From: Nectonema munidae
Lineage: Eukaryota; Nematomorpha; Nectonematoida; Nectonematidae
Direction: 5' to 3'
NCBI GenBank assembly: GCA_030549495.1
Contig: JAUIRK010000754.1
Location: 25,264 to 89,263, forward strand
Length of the DNA: 64,000 nucleotides
The notes under the pieces were generated by a model, which saw only the letters and a list, made by a program, of their open reading frames with translations, was not told where the DNA came from and did no database searches. Positions 34,119 to 45,672 of this stretch are shown one piece after another. A program made the translations under genes and the position numbers. Numbering within the stretch: position 1 is the first letter of the stretch; each line of letters begins with the position of its first letter.

Positions 34119-36085
34119 TGAACCATTGAAAGATACAACTACCCCCTTCTTATGTGGGAAATAGGGTGCGCCAATAAAAAAAACCTGAAAAGCATTCATC
34201 CCAACTTCTTTCGAACCTACCACTGGTCAATGAGTTTCACTCAATTTTTTACGGCGAAAATAAAAAAATATAGAGAATACTTTCTGGGCCTAGAGAAAAA
34301 GAAACTCAAATGAAAAAGCTCTTAAATGATGTATTTGCAAGTCATCAATATCACATATAGATCAAATATCACAAGTCATTAATGACACAGTAAAAATTCA
34401 TGCCCATTAGAATTGATAGCAAATTTTTAAATGTTTTTTTCTAATTTGTAACAATTGAACTGTATTCTATGTATACATTTTTTTTATATTTGCCGCCCCA
34501 GGCATATGCCCACACTGCCCCTCCATATATGAGGAGTCTGATCAAATTCCTAGTTGTGTTACTGCCTCCGATCATCAATGGACTAAAATCGAAATGACTA
34601 TTAAACCAAGTGAACACATAATTAAAAAAAGTTTTAAAATATCCATTTAAAGACTTATACTTAAAACAAGAAAAATACTATCGAAAACCTACTCACAAGG
34701 GAAACAAGTCATTTAAAAATTGAAATAAAATATCAAATTAATTCTACAATTAAAGGAAAGGAAAATTACATTTATAATCAAATTTTAATTTTGCATCTAC
34801 ATAAAATTTAGTTAAATTAAGTATTTTTTAAAAAAGTTTTTAAACTCCGTTCGTTCTAACTTCGCATAAATGCTATAATTTATCCATCTGTTTACATGTG
34901 TAGACAAGTGTTCTTAAAATCTTAAATTTTTATTTTTTTAATGCTAAAAAACATGTTATTTTAGGACGCTGCATTACTATTATATAACTTTAAGTCTAAA
35001 TTAATGATATATCCACGAAACAGGAAATAATCTTCAAATTCAAATACTATCAATAAGGTCTTTTTATATTTTAATAGTTCGTCTTTTTTGACGAACGGGT
35101 CCCTGGTGACCCAGGTATAGTGTCCTTTCGATTGCTAAGCGGGTCACCGGTGACCATCCACTTCTTTTGATGTTCACAATCAATTACTCATTTTATAACA
35201 AAGTATTTCCAGGTGTACTTCTTTTAACGTCATGAAAGAAACACCACGTATATTATATATTGCATCATTTTTTTAAATTTTCTCTTTATTTATTGCGTCG
35301 CTATTTACCACATGGTAAGAAATCATTTATTATTTCAGACGCATGTGTATAGTTGTTTTATTTGTTTTATGATCAAAATTTTTTTTTCTTTTGTCTGAAA
35401 AGATTAAAACAAAGGGGTCACTCACTAGTGACCCATTAGTACATTGCAAATATCTATGCTCTAAAAAACTCTCATACCTAATTTTTTCAAATTACTAAAC
35501 TCTTTTACTATTTTTTTATAATTCAAGGTTATTAACACTATTATTTAAATTAGTTTTTAAATCTTTAACCTTTTGTAAAAATTATTTTATTTTGAAGAAA
35601 AAAGATAGTTTTGGGAACTTTGGATTAGGTGACTGGTCAAAACCTCCGAAAGGCAAAACGTCCAAAACTAAAACGTCGAAAATCAAAACATGCCAAAATC
35701 AAAAAAGAATTTTTAATCTTCTTTCTAGATATTCTGATTATACATGACCGTTTCAAAATATTATAACACTAATCAAAGCTAAGGAAAAGAACTATATCAG
35801 TTTTTAGATTTTTTAAACAATTTTTTTTGTTTTTTTCCAATTAAAAATGTATTAAACGCATGTAACTTAAACGAACAAAAATAAAAATGCAAATTTATGG
35901 TTACATGGCATTTTATGCAATTAACAATTTAGTTTATTCAAGCATGAATTTATTTTTCTCATTTTTTTCAAAAGATACTCACATCGGTTTCTAGTCAAAA
36001 TCCCCAAAAACTAAAATCCCCACTTCCAAAATTATAGAAAACTAAAATCCCCGATATTAAAATTCCCAAAACTAAAAATAACATG
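34119..36085. other. intergenic; palindromes, no gene
   Basis: A possible unpaired hAT-type end (GCATATGCCCACACTGCCCC) is at about 34503. GC-rich palindromes near 35095-35160 and 35405-35432 are described separately. No coding region was recognised. Confidence 0.5.
35090..35435. repeat. cluster of GGTCAC/GTGACC palindromes
   Basis: GGTCACCGGTGACC (near 35143) is a perfect 14-bp palindrome. GGGTCCCTGGTGACCCAGG lies about 50 bp before it and GGGTCACTCACTAGTGACCC about 260 bp after it. The paired GC-rich palindromes bounding AT-rich DNA look like the ends of a small MITE, but I could not fix its borders. Confidence 0.45.
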
Positions 36086-36683
36086 AGCCAATGATATATT
36101 TAAAAAGAATAAATATTTTTTGATTTTTAAAGAATATTTTTTGATTTATTAAAGAATATTTTTTGATTTTCGATTCTTCGATTACATGATTTTATATTGA
36201 TTATTATTTGACAAATATATTAATTAATATCATGCAAATTGCAAAAATATACTTAATAACTTTTGTTTTTTTTGTATGAAGTATATCAAATCTTACATCT
36301 ACCAAAATATTAACAGAAAGTTTTATGTTTTTTGATTCTTTAGAGAATATTTTTCGATTCTTTGATTACAGAATTTTATTTTGATTATTTGACAGATATA
36401 TTATTCGTGAAAAAATTGTAAAAATATAGGAAATAACTTATGTAACATCGTCTCCCCGAATGAGGTATATCAAATCATACATCTAGCAAAATATGAACTT
36501 ACAGGTTGGAGGTGAACCATCGAAGTACACAGGTATATAGGTAAAAACATCGAAAAATACAGGTTGGAGGTGAATATTGTAGTATACAGGTATATAGATA
36601 ATAACTTATGTAGCATCGTCTCGCCGAATGAGGTATATTAAATCATACATCTAGCAAAATATGAACTTACAGGTTGGAGTAAA
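36086..36683 (-). repeat. repeat block related to 2.0-3.0 kb, reverse orientation
   Basis: GAGCCAATGATATATTTAAA and following sequence match the arm at 2885-2905. CATCGTCTCCCCGAATGAGG and AACTTACAGGTTGGAG match the reverse complement of 2160-2340. The order is inverted relative to 2-3 kb. It ends against a C run and a hAT-like terminus at 36684-36711. Confidence 0.7.
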
Positions 36684-36711
36684 CCCCCCCCCCCCCGGAT
36701 GTGCGCCCCTG
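36684..36711. mobile_element. hAT-like terminus
   Basis: A run of C followed by CCGGATGTGCGCCCCTG, the reverse complement of the CAGGGGCGCACATCCGG end at 43314. The matching left end was not found, so it marks the edge of the repeat block just upstream. Confidence 0.5.
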
Positions 36712-36983
36712 TTTTAAAAATAAACTTAGGCAATTAGGGTTCTTTAAATTTGGAAACTATCGTCAAATTAATTCGATATTTTGCATCGCTTTCGTACACA
36801 ACATGAAATATTACATCATAGAAGGATTTGTGATCAATTGCACACTACACACTAACAAACACAACATGATATATTTTGATAACGATTCAAACAATGACGT
36901 AAACTTATCATACACTTCAAATACTTTGCTAGCAATTCGGTGCGAATTTCTAACATGCCTATAATATTCGGAGAGTAAACGCG

Positions 36984-36992
36984 TATATAAAT
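36984..36992 (+). promoter_or_regulatory. TATA-box-like site upstream of the small gene
   Basis: TATATAAAT preceded by GC-containing sequence, about 175 nt before the ATG at 37163. It would place a start site near 37015. TATA-like words are frequent in AT-rich DNA. Confidence 0.35.
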
Positions 36993-37162
36993 GGCTGCCC
37001 AAGGGACTTCACCTATATTTTGCGCACGTAATTATGAAACGAATAAGCATGATGGATGTTGCATGAATTCTACACGAAAGCCATTCAACAGCATCCAAAA
37101 CTCGTCTTCCTGTCATTTTTTTCAGCAATTGAAATGATGCTACGAAGCATTCCTTAGCGAAT

Positions 37163-39002
37163 ATGCTGTTTGGAATTTTCGATAATCCCAAATTCAACGA
37201 AAAAGATTCTAAAGTCGCGAAGGAGGCAGAAACAAAGTATGTATGTTCTTAGCCCATTTAAGACCAATGTTTGTAAAGGGAACGCAGACGAACTCTTACT
37301 TTCAATAAATAGGAATCACTAATGTCGTCGGACTTGTTCGGTCGTAAACGAGTACTCCCTTTATTTGACTCTGAGGGCCCAAATTAGTAAGAATCCTTAT
37401 TTAAAGCAAACGGTTTTCATTTCATGGCACACATTTGTTAAATTGGAGCGTCAAGGGTTAAAGTATATGACTTTTTTTTTCGAACAATAAGCAACTTCTC
37501 GTCTCAGAGAAAATACAGTCGATTAGGAGTCCTTTTCGCTATTATAATCCTAACGATGGGATTTTATGGGTATTCATCTAATTGTCGAGCTAGACTTTCA
37601 CAAGCATTTCTGTTTATTTTGTGAACCCAAAGGCAGAACAAAACATCTACATTGACGAGTCATTAGTGACATAATATGGTTGTGGAAGAACAACTTGTAG
37701 CAATTACAGCAATCAAGCAGACATCGCTCGCTATGTCAGTAGCTCCACGAGATCACTGTGGGTGCTTTCTATGTCGCCGTATATGCTCAGTTTTAAGATG
37801 AAAAGTAGAAATAGGCTCAGAAAAAGTTGCAATGTCGAATAGAGGAGTTGACGTTATATAAGCTATAAATAGCATTGAAAGGACAAAGAAACAACTCAGG
37901 AATAGTTAAATAGAGCTTAGTTAAACTTTCAAAGTTAAGTCTGTGATGCTAACAGGTGTTATACTGTACATTAAGTATGCATTCGTAAGATCTAAATGTT
38001 ACTTCATTTATAGTCAAAAATTTGCGAAATAGTATATTTTAGATATTTAGACCATATAGGCATTTATATTTAAAAAAGTTATCGACACTAGAGATACATA
38101 ATATTTTTCTCATAAATGAATGATTACTAACCTTGAACTCAAAAAGACTTTAAACAAAGTTTGCTTTACATTACCCAACCTCAACAATCTAGTTTTGGAA
38201 TGGAGGAAAATTTTCGAGTTGAAATTAATGGCAAAAATTAAAATTTCAAGGTTAAAGATAAAAAGATTTGGCATTGCGACATAAAAAGTAACATTATCAC
38301 CACGTGGTGAAAATTAAAATAATAACCAACATCATCTTACTAATGCTAATTAATGTTGCATTAAAGATTCAATGAGTTGTTATATAAAGGTGAACAATCA
38401 GTTGTCTACCAAAATTAATAAAGACACACAAATATGCATTGAGAAAAAAGTTCCGCAATCAAAAACGCACATTCGCCCTCCTTCATGTGATTTAAAGGGG
38501 GATAAAATTTACCCCTCCCCCCCCCCCCCCAATAATTTTAAGGATGTGCGACCATGGTTTATATGTGTTTACTAATTGTCGGAGTGGGTATACTGTATAA
38601 TAGATCGAGAGAAGGAATCCGCTTAAAGCCTTTGTAGGTGTTATCTATTCAAACAACAGTTCAAAATGTTATCAAATGAAAAGGTACAGCAGAAGTTTTT
38701 TTATTCTTGGGTATGTGATATCTGACCCAAATTAAATGACCAATTGTCATATATGACCATATTTGATATCTTGCTTGAAGGGACTATTAATTCAAATATA
38801 GGCATAATGGCTTTAGACGAATTGGTCTATTAGATCAATTTGCATTGGCCGAATTGGTATTAGACCAATCGTACAAAACCCGTATGGGATATATATTAAT
38901 AATGTCCATGTTAATATTTTAGGATATCTCTCTGAATATGTAGATTGGCGTCCTGCAAGAGAACACGAGTTACCTGCAGCCAATATTTTAAGAGGGGATT
39001 GA
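37163..39002 (+). CDS. candidate small three-exon gene, 82 aa, unknown function
   Basis: Exons 37163-37236, 37710-37804 and 38923-39002. Exon 1 starts MLFGIFDNPKFNEKD and ends at donor ACAAA|GTATGT, two bases into a codon. Exon 2 (acceptor CAATTACAG) opens with one base that completes Asn and reads QADIARYVSSSTRSLWV then LSMSPYMLSFKMK. Donor AAAAA|GTAGAA leaves one base, and exon 3 (acceptor TTAATATTTTAG) supplies two, reading YLSEYVDWRPAREHE and LPAANILRGD before TGA at 39000-39002. All three phases match without adjustment and the total is 249 nt. AATAAA follows at 39049. SLWVLSMSPYMLSFKM could be one membrane segment. I recognise no family. The exon 2 donor is weak. It could still be chance. 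Confidence 0.5.
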
Positions 39003-39048
39003 GTGAGTTGTCCACATCTATTTACATGTGCGTGTAGGTTTTATCATG

Positions 39049-39054
39049 AATAAA
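39049..39054 (+). promoter_or_regulatory. candidate poly(A) signal of the small gene
   Basis: AATAAA 47 nt after the TGA; a second AATAAA lies about 24 nt further on. Confidence 0.45.
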
Positions 39055-39729
39055 TGCGAAGATTAAGACACTGAATAAAACCAATGCATTAAGCTTAATC
39101 TGACAGTACATTCCAAAATTGATATGAAGGAAGGAACGTTTTATATTTATCAAGTATCATTGCAATTACATATCTGCTACAATGCTTAACTTGGGAATTT
39201 CGTGAATAATGTATCGATTTCGCGTAATAAAATGGCACTCCAGTTATTTTATAAAATGCCTAGGAATTACACGAAATCTCTAGGCATTTTAGAGAATTCC
39301 TCAAACTCTTAATGGGGACAGTGATTAAACAAATTCGTGAAGAAAAGAATTTAATGAAATCACTGGTTTCACTGTCTTATTGATACATTTTATAAACAGA
39401 TCTTTCTGATGCTGTTTATTTTACAAACGGTTTTTTTGCTGTCAAGAACAGAGTGCAATATCAGAACTAGCATTACCTATGCGTTTCCAGAGCAACTACA
39501 GGCCAAATTTTAATAAGACAAATTTATTTCATTCTCAAAACATGAGTAAAAAAACAACAAAAAAAGTTTAAATTTCTCAAAATGACATCAAGTTCTTGAT
39601 GATAACGAAATCACTAAAAACACTTATCTACAATTCCCTACCACTAGGATATAATACCACAAAAATTTATAATTTCATATTTAATACGACTCAAAGAGAT
39701 TAATAGACATTCTATTTCAGTAAACCTTA
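39055..39729. other. intergenic with one hairpin
   Basis: AAAATGCCTAG (39253-39263) and its exact reverse complement CTAGGCATTTT (39280-39290) make an 11-bp stem with a 16-bp loop. Nothing else was recognised. Confidence 0.5.
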
Positions 39730-39733
39730 TTAA

Positions 39734-39955
39734 CCCATTAAGTCCCAATGCTCCCATTTGGGAACATAAGTAATTTCATCTTCGTCTGCTTTTTTCAATG
39801 ACTTTGAATATAAATCGTCTGCGTTTTTTTAGATATCGTCTGATTTCTATGGTACTTAAAATGGGTTAACCCTTTTTCAATTTTTTCTCAATGAATTTTT
39901 ATATAAATTAAGCACACGATTTTTGGATACTCGTGTCCCATTGTGCCTAAAAGGG
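39734..39955. mobile_element. TTAA-flanked MITE (piggyBac type), 222 bp
   Basis: TTAA at 39730-39733 and 39956-39959. The ends are CCCATTAAGTCCCAATG (left) and, in reverse complement, CCCTTTTAGGCACAATG (right). A further GGG|TTAA|CCC junction lies inside at 39863-39872. The core word ATCGTCTGCGTTT (39814-39826) recurs, reversed, at 42902-42914 and 61826-61838. Confidence 0.7.
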
Positions 39956-39959
39956 TTAA

Positions 39960-41034
39960 AAAAAAACAAAATTTCAACACAGATGTCTCTCCATTTATTT
40001 ATATGAAAATCAAATATAGTGTAAATTTTCTTATAATTTGTATACAATATTCCATCTGTTTTACATACTTCTGATCTCATACACAGATAAATTCCGGTAT
40101 AAAAGGGGTTGTCTCACATCTCCATACAGGTGTGGTTTTGGTAGACAGTAACAAAAAAATTTTCTTGAGGTTTTGGGAGATATCAAAATTTGTGGCAAAT
40201 GAGTTTTACAAAACTCATTTTAAAAATTAATTAGTTCACATTTTTGACTAACTTTATAAAAAATAGCAATATATGTAACCTTAAATATAATAAAGATGTA
40301 ACCGACGATATAAATATTATATTTTACAATTTTATTTTAACAGTAATAATATAAATTTTTGTAAATCTATTTTTTAATTTATTTTATTTCTTTTTTTATC
40401 ATAATAGTAGAATGGCTTTGATTTTGCCAAATACAATTCAAAAATTAAGGTCTAATGACATTATTTATAAAAATATTTATAATTTTTATAATATTGCGTT
40501 TACTTATACAAAAAAATCAATTTACGGAAGTTTAATGCTTATGACAAAAATACTAGACGATAAATCCTAATAAAAACAATCAAACTAATGAACTAATATT
40601 GAATGTACAAAACTAACAAATTTCAGGCACCATGGTCGGTGCGAAAATAATATGCCATAACAGGAGTGCAAATATATTTAACATACCCAGTAGGCACTAT
40701 ATAAGTCGCACATGTTCAAATCCAGTTTTCACTGAAAATTCCGAAGACGATAAGAGAGTGTATAGAATTGTATACAATGAGATATAACAATTCTTTGATT
40801 TATTTTCATCACTATGCTTTTTGCTTAAAAAGTTCTGATCCCATTCTCTGTAATGGCCTTAAAGCAAAAATGAAATAAGCTTATTGACCATTTTAATCGA
40901 TTTGAATCTAATTACGAATGCTTTTGCACGTGTTTTTTGATGAACCAATGTAATTGCAAATTCATATATTAAAATCTCATTTAGAATCCAAACAAAAATT
41001 TTACTTTAGTCAAAACAAATTATCGAAAAATTTA
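39960..41034. other. intergenic, nothing recognised
   Basis: AT-rich; one minus-strand frame (39877-40080) overlaps the MITE and is not a gene. Confidence 0.5.
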
Positions 41035-41037
41035 TAT

Positions 41038-41170
41038 ACAGTAAACTCCAGATAACTCAAAGTAGGATAAGTCGAAATTTCGCTTAATTCAAAGTAATGT
41101 GTTTTGATGTCAGCTTATGCTTTGAACTTCAGTTAACACAAACACGAACTTCAATTATTCTCAAAAACAA
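41038..41170. mobile_element. pogo/Tigger-like terminus
   Basis: TA followed by CAGTAAACTCCAGATAACTC, close to the end of the pogo element at 10371 (CTGTAAACTCCGCATAAGTC). ATAAGTCGAAATTTCGC follows. No partner end or transposase was found, so it is a fragment or MITE. Confidence 0.5.
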
Positions 41171-41479
41171 TTTTTAATGCTGTGTGTGACTTGGAGTGCA
41201 TCATGTTGCTAAATATTTCAAATGCTTTGAATAAGTTTTAATGAGAAATCAATAGATGTCTGAATAACGCATGTATTTATTCAATTCGTTGTAGAACATC
41301 TTCAGCACTGAGATGTGTAGCACTAACAAATTATTTGATTAATTATTGACATGATTTATTTAAGCGGGGAAGCACGAAGTGTCGATATCTTTTCCATGTA
41401 ATTTATCATATTTATGTATATAGTCGTTCTTGTTTTTTTATTGAAAAATAAAATATATTCAATATAATTTATTCTCACG

Positions 41480-42430
41480 TTGTTTTATGTTTTTTCTCCA
41501 ATTTGCTTCTAGTTGAAATCCTTTTGGAGAAAGTGGTAATCTCTGAAAAACTTTCACGTTAGAAGGGATCTGTTATTACTCATATGGGCTAAAATTCTTC
41601 CCGACCCTATATCGAAAAGTCTATTAAAAATTCAAACTACAATATGCTGTTCGAAAAAACTGCTAGCAGTTACTGCAATAAAGTAATCTCCTCTGCCAAA
41701 GCTATCTTTATATTCTCGGGTGGCTTGTATAATGCGTTTGCTCTTTTATAACTCTCCTTTTTATTCTTAAGCAAAAATATTGGTAAACTCTCTTCATCAT
41801 TTATTACTGAATGCTTAGTGCTCTTGTTTGCTTTAAGTTATCTGAGAAACAAGTTGGGTCTACTTCGCGTAATATGAACTTGTGTACATTTTTCTCACAC
41901 TAGATCTCTTATTGAATCCCTAAAATTTAGGTCATCAATGTCACCAATCATTTATAAGATCTTTGGTTAAACTGTGCCACTTGAAATTCATCTGGTGTCC
42001 AGGTCACGTTGCAATTTTTGGAAGTGAATTTGTTGACTATAGTGCGAAAAGGGTGCTTTCATTGGAGTCCACTCTCTCTCTCTCTTTCTTATTCCAATCT
42101 CTTCTTTAAAACTTATAAGTCAAAAAAAGCTTCTGTTCTTTGGACCGAAAGACTCCTTCTTCGACGTATCTTCCTTTTAGTCCTTCTTTTCTGAAATCCT
42201 TTTATGAAAAATGCAAAGACCCTCATCACATCTTATTTGAATGCCCAAAAAACTCATTTTTTGTCTCACAAATTTATCGCTTTACTTTATAAACAACTAT
42301 CGATAAAAAGTCTAATCGATCTTAACCTTGCACTCAAAGAATACCTTAGTTTTTATTAAAAACATTGAAAAGTTTTGGCTGAAACATCCTCCTTAGTGGT
42401 TTGTTTTTCCTTTGTCTCAGTTTCACCTAC
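41480..42430 (+). mobile_element. LINE 3' fragment with RNase H domain (I/Jockey-like)
   Basis: FIWCPGHVAIFGSEFVDYSA (about 41985-42045) matches the WxPGHxGIxGNExAD part of LINE-borne RNase H domains. Further on, PHHILFECPK (about 42224-42253) matches the Cys/His-rich element that follows it. Earlier sequence gives SGGLYNAFALF-like remnants. Frame changes break it. Confidence 0.65.
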
Positions 42431-42450
42431 CTTTTTTCTACTTTTGGCTC

Positions 42451-42451
42451 T

Positions 42452-42483
<32 letters not shown>

Positions 42484-42485
42484 TC
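42451..42485 (+). repeat. (TTTC)n microsatellite
   Basis: About eight uninterrupted copies of TTTC. Confidence 0.95.
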
Positions 42486-42842
42486 ACATAGCTGGCATCT
42501 TCTTAACATTTTGTTCAAGCTAAAGCAAGCTTTCAAACTCTCCCCAGTTTATGTCAAACTCTGCAGCTGTGTCAATTACAACCAACCAAACAAGTTGTGC
42601 TCCCTTAAATTAGCGCATGAGCAGTATCACAGAACCCGATCAAAAAATGTATACATTTAATAAAATTGCGAACATCGTAATACATGTAACTGTTAATTCA
42701 TTTAACTTGAAAATTTTGATGGGTCCCCAAGATTCGAGTTATTGGGAGTTTACTGAATATAAAAGCGATTATATAAACATTACATTATCCAATTACCGTA
42801 AATCATGAAATTTTCACGAATGCGAATATATTAACTCGTTAA

Positions 42843-42952
42843 CTACTAGATTAATCAGACGATATCTAATGTAAAGTAGATTTGTATTAAAAAGCATTTA
42901 TAAACGCAGACGATTCATATTTTTGTAAAGTCGACAATTGTCGACTCAGATC
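42843..42952. mobile_element. possible TTAA MITE with perfect palindrome
   Basis: GTTAAC sites bound about 110 bp. It contains AAACGCAGACGAT (42902-42914), shared with MITEs at 39.8 and 61.8 kb, and the perfect 16-bp palindrome GTCGACAATTGTCGAC (42930-42945). Terminal repeats are too diverged to be sure. Confidence 0.35.
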
Positions 42953-43313
42953 GTTAACAGGTTCATTTGAAACTTCGCTCAGAGAAGAATAAGTATAGCA
43001 TATGAAGATATTTTGAATATATGATTGCTCGCGAAAATAACACTACGCGAAATTTTTTTAACTCCTAAATCCCAAAAATTATTGGTTTTGCCAAATAAAA
43101 TTCAAAATTAAAGTTTAAGCACAATATTTACAAAAAATAGACATAATTTTCACAATCTGTAAAAAATATTAAGTTTTTTTGTGTTAACAAGTGGAATGTA
43201 ACATTCATCAAGTTTAAAAAGTACAGAAATGTAATGAACTATAATGGAATGTTCGATTAATTTTACTAACAACAGCCTAAATAATTACTGAAGCACTAAT
43301 TCCAACACTCAAC

Positions 43314-45664
43314 CAGGGGCGCACATCCGGAGGAATAGGGGGATGCAGACTTTCGAGTCAACATCATGCCAAGGCTGCTCCACATGTTGATGATCCACCA
43401 GATTTTTCTCATTTTCTTCACAGTGATTCTATTTCTCTTTCTGTCTCCTTCTGTTTTTCTCTTCCGCTTTCTCTGCTAAAACTCAATCACTAAAGCTCTC
43501 CTCTCTCATTCAAGCTCTCTTCTCTTGTTTAAGCTCTCCTATCTCATTCAGCTCTCTTCTTTCTAATTTGTATTTAGAGTTAAATTATAAATAATTCTAT
43601 TTTATCTCATTAGAAACTAGTTTTTAGCGGAATATAAGTTCAATATTTTCAGAACCTTTTTTCATGATACCAAGGTTTAGCTATTCAAATTAATCACAGA
43701 TTTTTGGTAAAAATTTAGTTCCATTTAGTTCATTTTGCAAAAATGAAAATTTGTGTTTTTAAATGGGAGAAAAGTAGTTTACAATCGTTACAATTTTATA
43801 TCAATGAATATTGTCAGACTCGCATTAATAAAAATTTTTCAACAAAGGTCACTTTTAATCTTTATCAGTACGTTTGTTACATTTTGTAACATTTGAAAAC
43901 ATTAATTTTTTCAAGTCAAGAATTTTTTTTTCAATAGCTATTTGCGAATGAATATTTTGACTAGCTATTCAGTTTAAAAGCAAAAATACTCTATTTGTTT
44001 AATATTTGAGCAGAGATATTTTTTCGATTGTTAAATTTTGTAAGTAACACTGTACATAATTAATTAAATCTTTTTTTTTTAAGAAAATTTGTTGATTAAT
44101 AATAAAAATATAATATCGAAACTATTTATGACAGCTGTCAGAATTTTATTTGTAGACAGAAATAGTCAAAAAAACGCAATGATTTGTTCTCGTATACTAT
44201 GATTTTTATGATTTATGTTAGTTTAAATGTTTTTTTTTATGATTTTGTGTTCTTAGACTTAAATAATTTTATGAAAAGTGATTAAACTACCGTTTTTTGT
44301 ATACTATGATTAAAGTGCCGATATGCCTCCTATTATTTTGAAATTATTCTGAGAACAAACAGTTTCATTTTAAAATAGTGAAAATTGCTTTATTAGTTTT
44401 GTGTTAATTATGTAGCAAATTATCCAATTTTGAGTAAAAGGTAAGGGGTAAAGGTACAGTGGGTGTGTTTTCTTTGACAAGGCACTGATGTACAGCTTAT
44501 GTCAAACTATGAACAAATTGGTATCGATGAGGAATCGAACCCAGAGGCTTCCGTGCTGAGTCCATCATCTCAACCAACCTGCGATGCCACCCATAGAGTA
44601 TGCTGTAATGGATACGTCAAATTAGATTTCAAAAAACTTAAGTTATGTTGTAAAATTTTTTAGTTTTTGTTGAAGCTCTATAACTTTTTCTGATAGCCTT
44701 TTTTTCCTTAAAAGTTATTATAAAAGGCAAATCATTGCAAAAGGTTAAAAGTTGTTATTTTAAAAACATGTTAACCAATCGTTGTTTGGTTTGCCTGCCC
44801 CTGTTGTGAATCATACATGCTTTCCATACATTTTCAAACAGTCTTTTTATTCCACCTTATGATGTTTTTATCAATCCCTTGACATTTTGAAACAGTTCTT
44901 GATAAGATTTTTAATTCTTCCTTAAATTTGATATAAAAAAGATCTTCTTGTATTGGAAGATTTTTTTCCCATTTAAGCCAAATACCATTAAAATTTTCAA
45001 CATATTTTTATAAGTCCTATTTTTGGAATTTTTGATATAGCAAATAATTATGCGCTATCTTTAAATTTCTCATATTGTGCGGGATTACGTTAAGAATGAT
45101 ATGTTTTTAAGATATTAAAAGACACCACATTACATTTTTTTTAGCTCAACATTATTTTTTTAAATTAATTGTTAAGACGACATCAACGGTTTCTTTTAAA
45201 GATGTCAAAAAAACAATTAAAATTAATTTGTTTGAAATTTTGTTATTAAGTAAAATGTACAAATATAAAATAAAATTTTAGATGGCCTAAAATCAAAATA
45301 AGTAAAATAAATTTAAAAAATATAAGCCAAAATTTTTATGAAATTTGAAGAAAAAGAATTAAGCAAAAAGTAAAATTTAAAAAAGTTGTGAAATTAAAAA
45401 ATTCTAAAAACAAATTTTCAAAAAACTAATTAAAATAATTCTAAAATTAAAAAAAAATTTTAAGCAAAAATTTATATCACTTTTTGTGATTTTTTTTTTG
45501 ACAATGTAATCTTATAAATTTACATATGCTCTCTTCTATACACTCTATGTTAAAGGATTGCTTGAATATTTGGTCTCCCGTGGTATTTTCAGACCAGTAA
45601 TTTTGAAAATGTGAAAATAAAAATTCACCCCCCACCCCAATAATTTTGAGGATGTGAGCCCCTG
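43314..45664. mobile_element. non-coding hAT-like element, 2351 bp
   Basis: Left end CAGGGGCGCACATCCGG and right end (reverse complement) CAGGGGCTCACATCCTC. The 8-bp flanks CACTCAAC (43306-43313) and CACTTAAC (45665-45672) differ by one base, as in an old target duplication. No transposase frame was found. Inside lie CTCTCATTCAAGCTCTC repeats (43495-43560), a SINE (about 44455-44600) and segments shared with 8.2-8.5 kb. Confidence 0.65.
44455..44600 (-). repeat. tRNA-derived SINE (minus strand)
   Basis: On the minus strand TGGTTGAGATGATGG (44576-44562) fits box A and GGTTCGATTCC (44541-44531) is a perfect box B. These are followed by a non-tRNA body (TTGACATAAGCTGTACATC). It sits inside the hAT-like element. 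It is not a functional tRNA gene: no cloverleaf arms pair well. Confidence 0.6.
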
Positions 45665-45672
45665 CACTTAAC

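Noticed and set aside
44519-44594. Possible functional tRNA gene
   Set aside because: Boxes A and B are good, but the arms do not pair as a cloverleaf and a SINE body follows.
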